DNA of 64,000 nt, taken from contig NC_050473.1 of NCBI RefSeq assembly GCF_013373865.1, positions 6,397,710 to 6,461,709 of the forward strand, given 5' to 3'. The position numbers were made by a program, and so were the translations under genes. Positions 61,556-64,000 of this stretch are shown piece after piece; the stretch's first letter is position 1, and every line of letters starts with the position of its first letter. The stretch comes from Monomorium pharaonis. Taxonomy: Eukaryota; Arthropoda; Insecta; Hymenoptera; Formicidae. The notes beneath the pieces were generated by a model, which saw only the letters and a list, made by a program, of their open reading frames with translations, did not search any database and was not told the DNA's origin.

Positions 61556-62310
61556 AATGCGTACCACTTAAATTACTTTTTTATTATATTTTTCATTTGG
61601 TATTGATTGTAAATAAACGTTAAAAATTGTAATTTAATATTTCTATTATAACAATATGTAACGTTTCGTCAATAGCAAATATATATCTTTTTACAATATG
61701 TAACAGATGTATAATTTAAGTAACTGATCATATCTGCGTATTTCTTAAACTGTATCATCTTTGAAAATATCAAATTAAATTAAAACATAAAACATTATTA
61801 AATAATATTTATTTTTTAAATAATTTATCAAGAAAAGACTAAATATTTAATAATTTAAATAACAATAATGAAAAATGTAATGTTGAAATAAAACTGGAAT
61901 TTATTTTTGCAATTGACACACTTTTGTTTATATCAATTTTTAATTTTATTATTATCACGTACCTATCAATCTTATAATATCATTTATCGTAATAAAAATT
62001 GTACGGTTCAAAAAACTTGATAGATTTTATAAAAATGTTGATTTAATCTTTATAATAATTGCTGAAATACAATATATTCATTGAAAATGGAGTAAATGTA
62101 AAATCTACAATTAACTGTTTTTTTTTATAAATATATAAAAATTTTATAATTACATTATTATTAGCTAAATATATTTAAAAAGACGATAAAATTTATTATC
62201 TTTATATTTATATTTATTTTACATTTCTTTTATATTTTTATTAATAAATGTTGCTTATATTAAGTAAAAGTATAAAATTGGTGAGATACAGACGATCGGT
62301 ACAAATTCAA
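61556..62310. mobile_element. Non-autonomous DNA element, copy D (inverted)
   Basis: Reads as the reverse complement of copy A. ATGCGTACCAC begins it, followed by TTTCATTTGGTATTGATTGT (copy A reversed: TTTTCCACTTGATATTGATT). It ends near GTGAGATACAGACGATCGGT, the reverse of the family's left end. The outermost GGGAGAGTTG is missing on both sides. Confidence 0.55.
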
Positions 62311-64000
62311 TCATTTTTTCCTATCTTAGTCTTAACAAGACATTTCTTAGTTCAATAGCTGCACTGTTATACATATTAGCAAGAAATATAATTTTATAAG
62401 GTTGTCAACATAAGTAATTCGTATTTGAATAACTTTATTTTCAAAATTTTCAGATAAAATCAAATCATATTAAATCAAGTTGAATATACAAAGATTCGAT
62501 TCGATGAGATTCAATATTTCCTACATCTCTATTTCATATCTCTGTGAAGAAGATTCTTTATCTAACTACCTAGCTACCTCTATTTCATATCTTGTTAACT
62601 GTTGTTCATGTCTTGTATGCTGTTGTTAACAATTAAAGAGAAATCCTATAAACAACTTTATCAAATTTTACTTTGATTCAACATACACTTTAGGGTAGAA
62701 TCTCGAAAACACGCGCGGCGATGGTTTCGATAACCGCGAGGCAACATTCTTCTCCCCGTTTTCATCGAAAGGTGCAGCATGGGATATTAATAGAGCTTAA
62801 TTTACCGGATGGATCAATGCATACCGTGCGTTCTTCGCGGCTCGGCAAACTTGTGCCCGCGCGCCCGTGCCCTTGCAGCTGCTGCGCTTCATAACTACGC
62901 TGTTACGCCGTTATCGATTCCTGCCTGCATTGCGTTCCGCTGCGCTCAGAATCGTTTCAGTGCGTTTTCGCATTCGCGAGGGGAGAGTGAAGGGGAGAGA
63001 GAGAACGAGAACGAGAGCAAAAGCGAGAGAGAGAGAGAGAGAGCGAGAGCGAGAGCAAAAGCGAGAGAGAGAGAGAGAGAGAGAGATACGACGGGAGGAA
63101 ACTAATACCATCTGCAGCTCAGCCGCGTAATCGCGTCGGAATCCGTCGACGGAGGACGACGCCGGTCAAGGCCGCGAGACGCCACGCGCCGCGACGGCGA
63201 TTACGCTCGGAGATGCTCGCGATATTTCTTTTAAGCCACCCTTCGCCTCCGATCCCAAATTTATCTGATATTCATGTGCTCGAGTGATACGCAGACTTTT
63301 ACCAAGCTCACGTAACTTTTTTTTTATTCATACACATGTATTTTAAATAACGAATAATAATTCAGTCCATTCAGTAGAGTTCAATATTTTTTGGAGAAAT
63401 TTAATACGGTAGTGCTTATTTGACTAGTAGTTTATTATTTTTGGTATTAAAAACACTGTTGTTTCTGCTTTTAAATTGGAAATGAATACTGCCAGAATTA
63501 CATTTCTCTAAAGGTCATTATTGAATTAATGAATAAGTTTATTATTTAGATACATGCGTAGAAATAACAGGAAAATTTAGTAAATTTAAAATGCTGGCAG
63601 TATTTATTAATGAAATCAGCTTAAATTTTTTTACAGGCAAAACCGAATTCAAAAAAGTACCACAAACAGAAAATTAATATCGATTTTAATTTTTCACATA
63701 ATTAATACTTTTCGAAATTTACAAGTGGACTCTTTCTAATTTCTTTCCCACGTTTTTATTAAATTTTATTTAAATATTAATTTAATTGCTAACAACAGGG
63801 CTTTCAATGTATACATACTTAAGCTAAGTATTTAATTACTAATCAAACAAACATTGCTGGTATTAAAAATCACAGAGGAAAAATTTTAGAATGAAATGTT
63901 AAAAATACTTTTTTACGTTCCATTTCATGTGATTACATCAAGCGAAATGCAATATAAGTACTCGATAATTCCGATTTGATATCTCCTGTCACATAAAAAA
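62311..64000. other. Non-coding region to window end, no gene recognised
   Basis: A GC/CpG-rich patch at 62.7-63.3 kb contains the long GA-rich repeat. The rest is AT-rich. No supported exon. Confidence 0.4.
62981..63086. repeat. GA-rich microsatellite block
   Basis: About 105 bases of GA with GAAC, GAGC and GCAAAA interruptions, including two similar sub-blocks (AGCAAAAGCGAGAGAGAGAG occurs twice). Confidence 0.9.

Noticed and set aside
62809..63130. Plus-strand frames of 98 and 87 codons ending in RE/ER repeats
   Set aside because: Most of the length is the GA microsatellite translated.

Overview
The window is nuclear DNA from an insect, most likely a hymenopteran and plausibly an ant. Compact spliced genes with GT-AG introns, AT-rich intergenic DNA broken by CpG-rich GC patches, many (GA)n/(GT)n microsatellites and many small foldback (MITE-like) elements point that way. 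This placement is an inference from composition and gene structure. There is no bacterial, viral or plasmid signature.

Left part (1-4.8 kb): AT-rich non-coding DNA with simple repeats. From 4.8 to 8.0 kb, on the minus strand, lies a three-exon gene for a protein with tandem MATH/TRAF-like domains, a coiled coil and a poly-Gln tract. Its reading frame reaches a TGA and then stays open, in the same frame, for 190 more protein-like codons. This is either stop-codon readthrough or removal of the TGA by a 111-nt in-frame intron.

From 9.5 to 26.8 kb, on the plus strand, lie two head-to-tail genes for TPR proteins of the ODAD4/TTC25 (outer dynein arm docking complex) family. I could rebuild both completely with consistent intron phases: a six-exon gene (649 aa) and a five-exon gene (619 aa). 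In insects, axonemal outer-arm factors act in sperm flagella and in cilia of mechanosensory neurons, so both are expected to be testis- or sensory-neuron-biased. The MATH gene and the first TPR gene are head-to-head, about 1.5 kb apart.

From 26.9 kb to the end (37 kb) I recognise no gene. This part alternates between AT-rich stretches full of dispersed repeats and GC/CpG-rich patches without convincing exons; one 81-nt sequence looks like a small internal exon. Noteworthy repeats are a four-copy, up to 0.88-kb non-autonomous DNA transposon family (three copies here, one in the last intron of the first TPR gene), a TA-flanked CACTG-ended foldback family (four members), a TTAA-flanked element with 24-bp inverted ends, and three diverged tandem units of about 300 bp.
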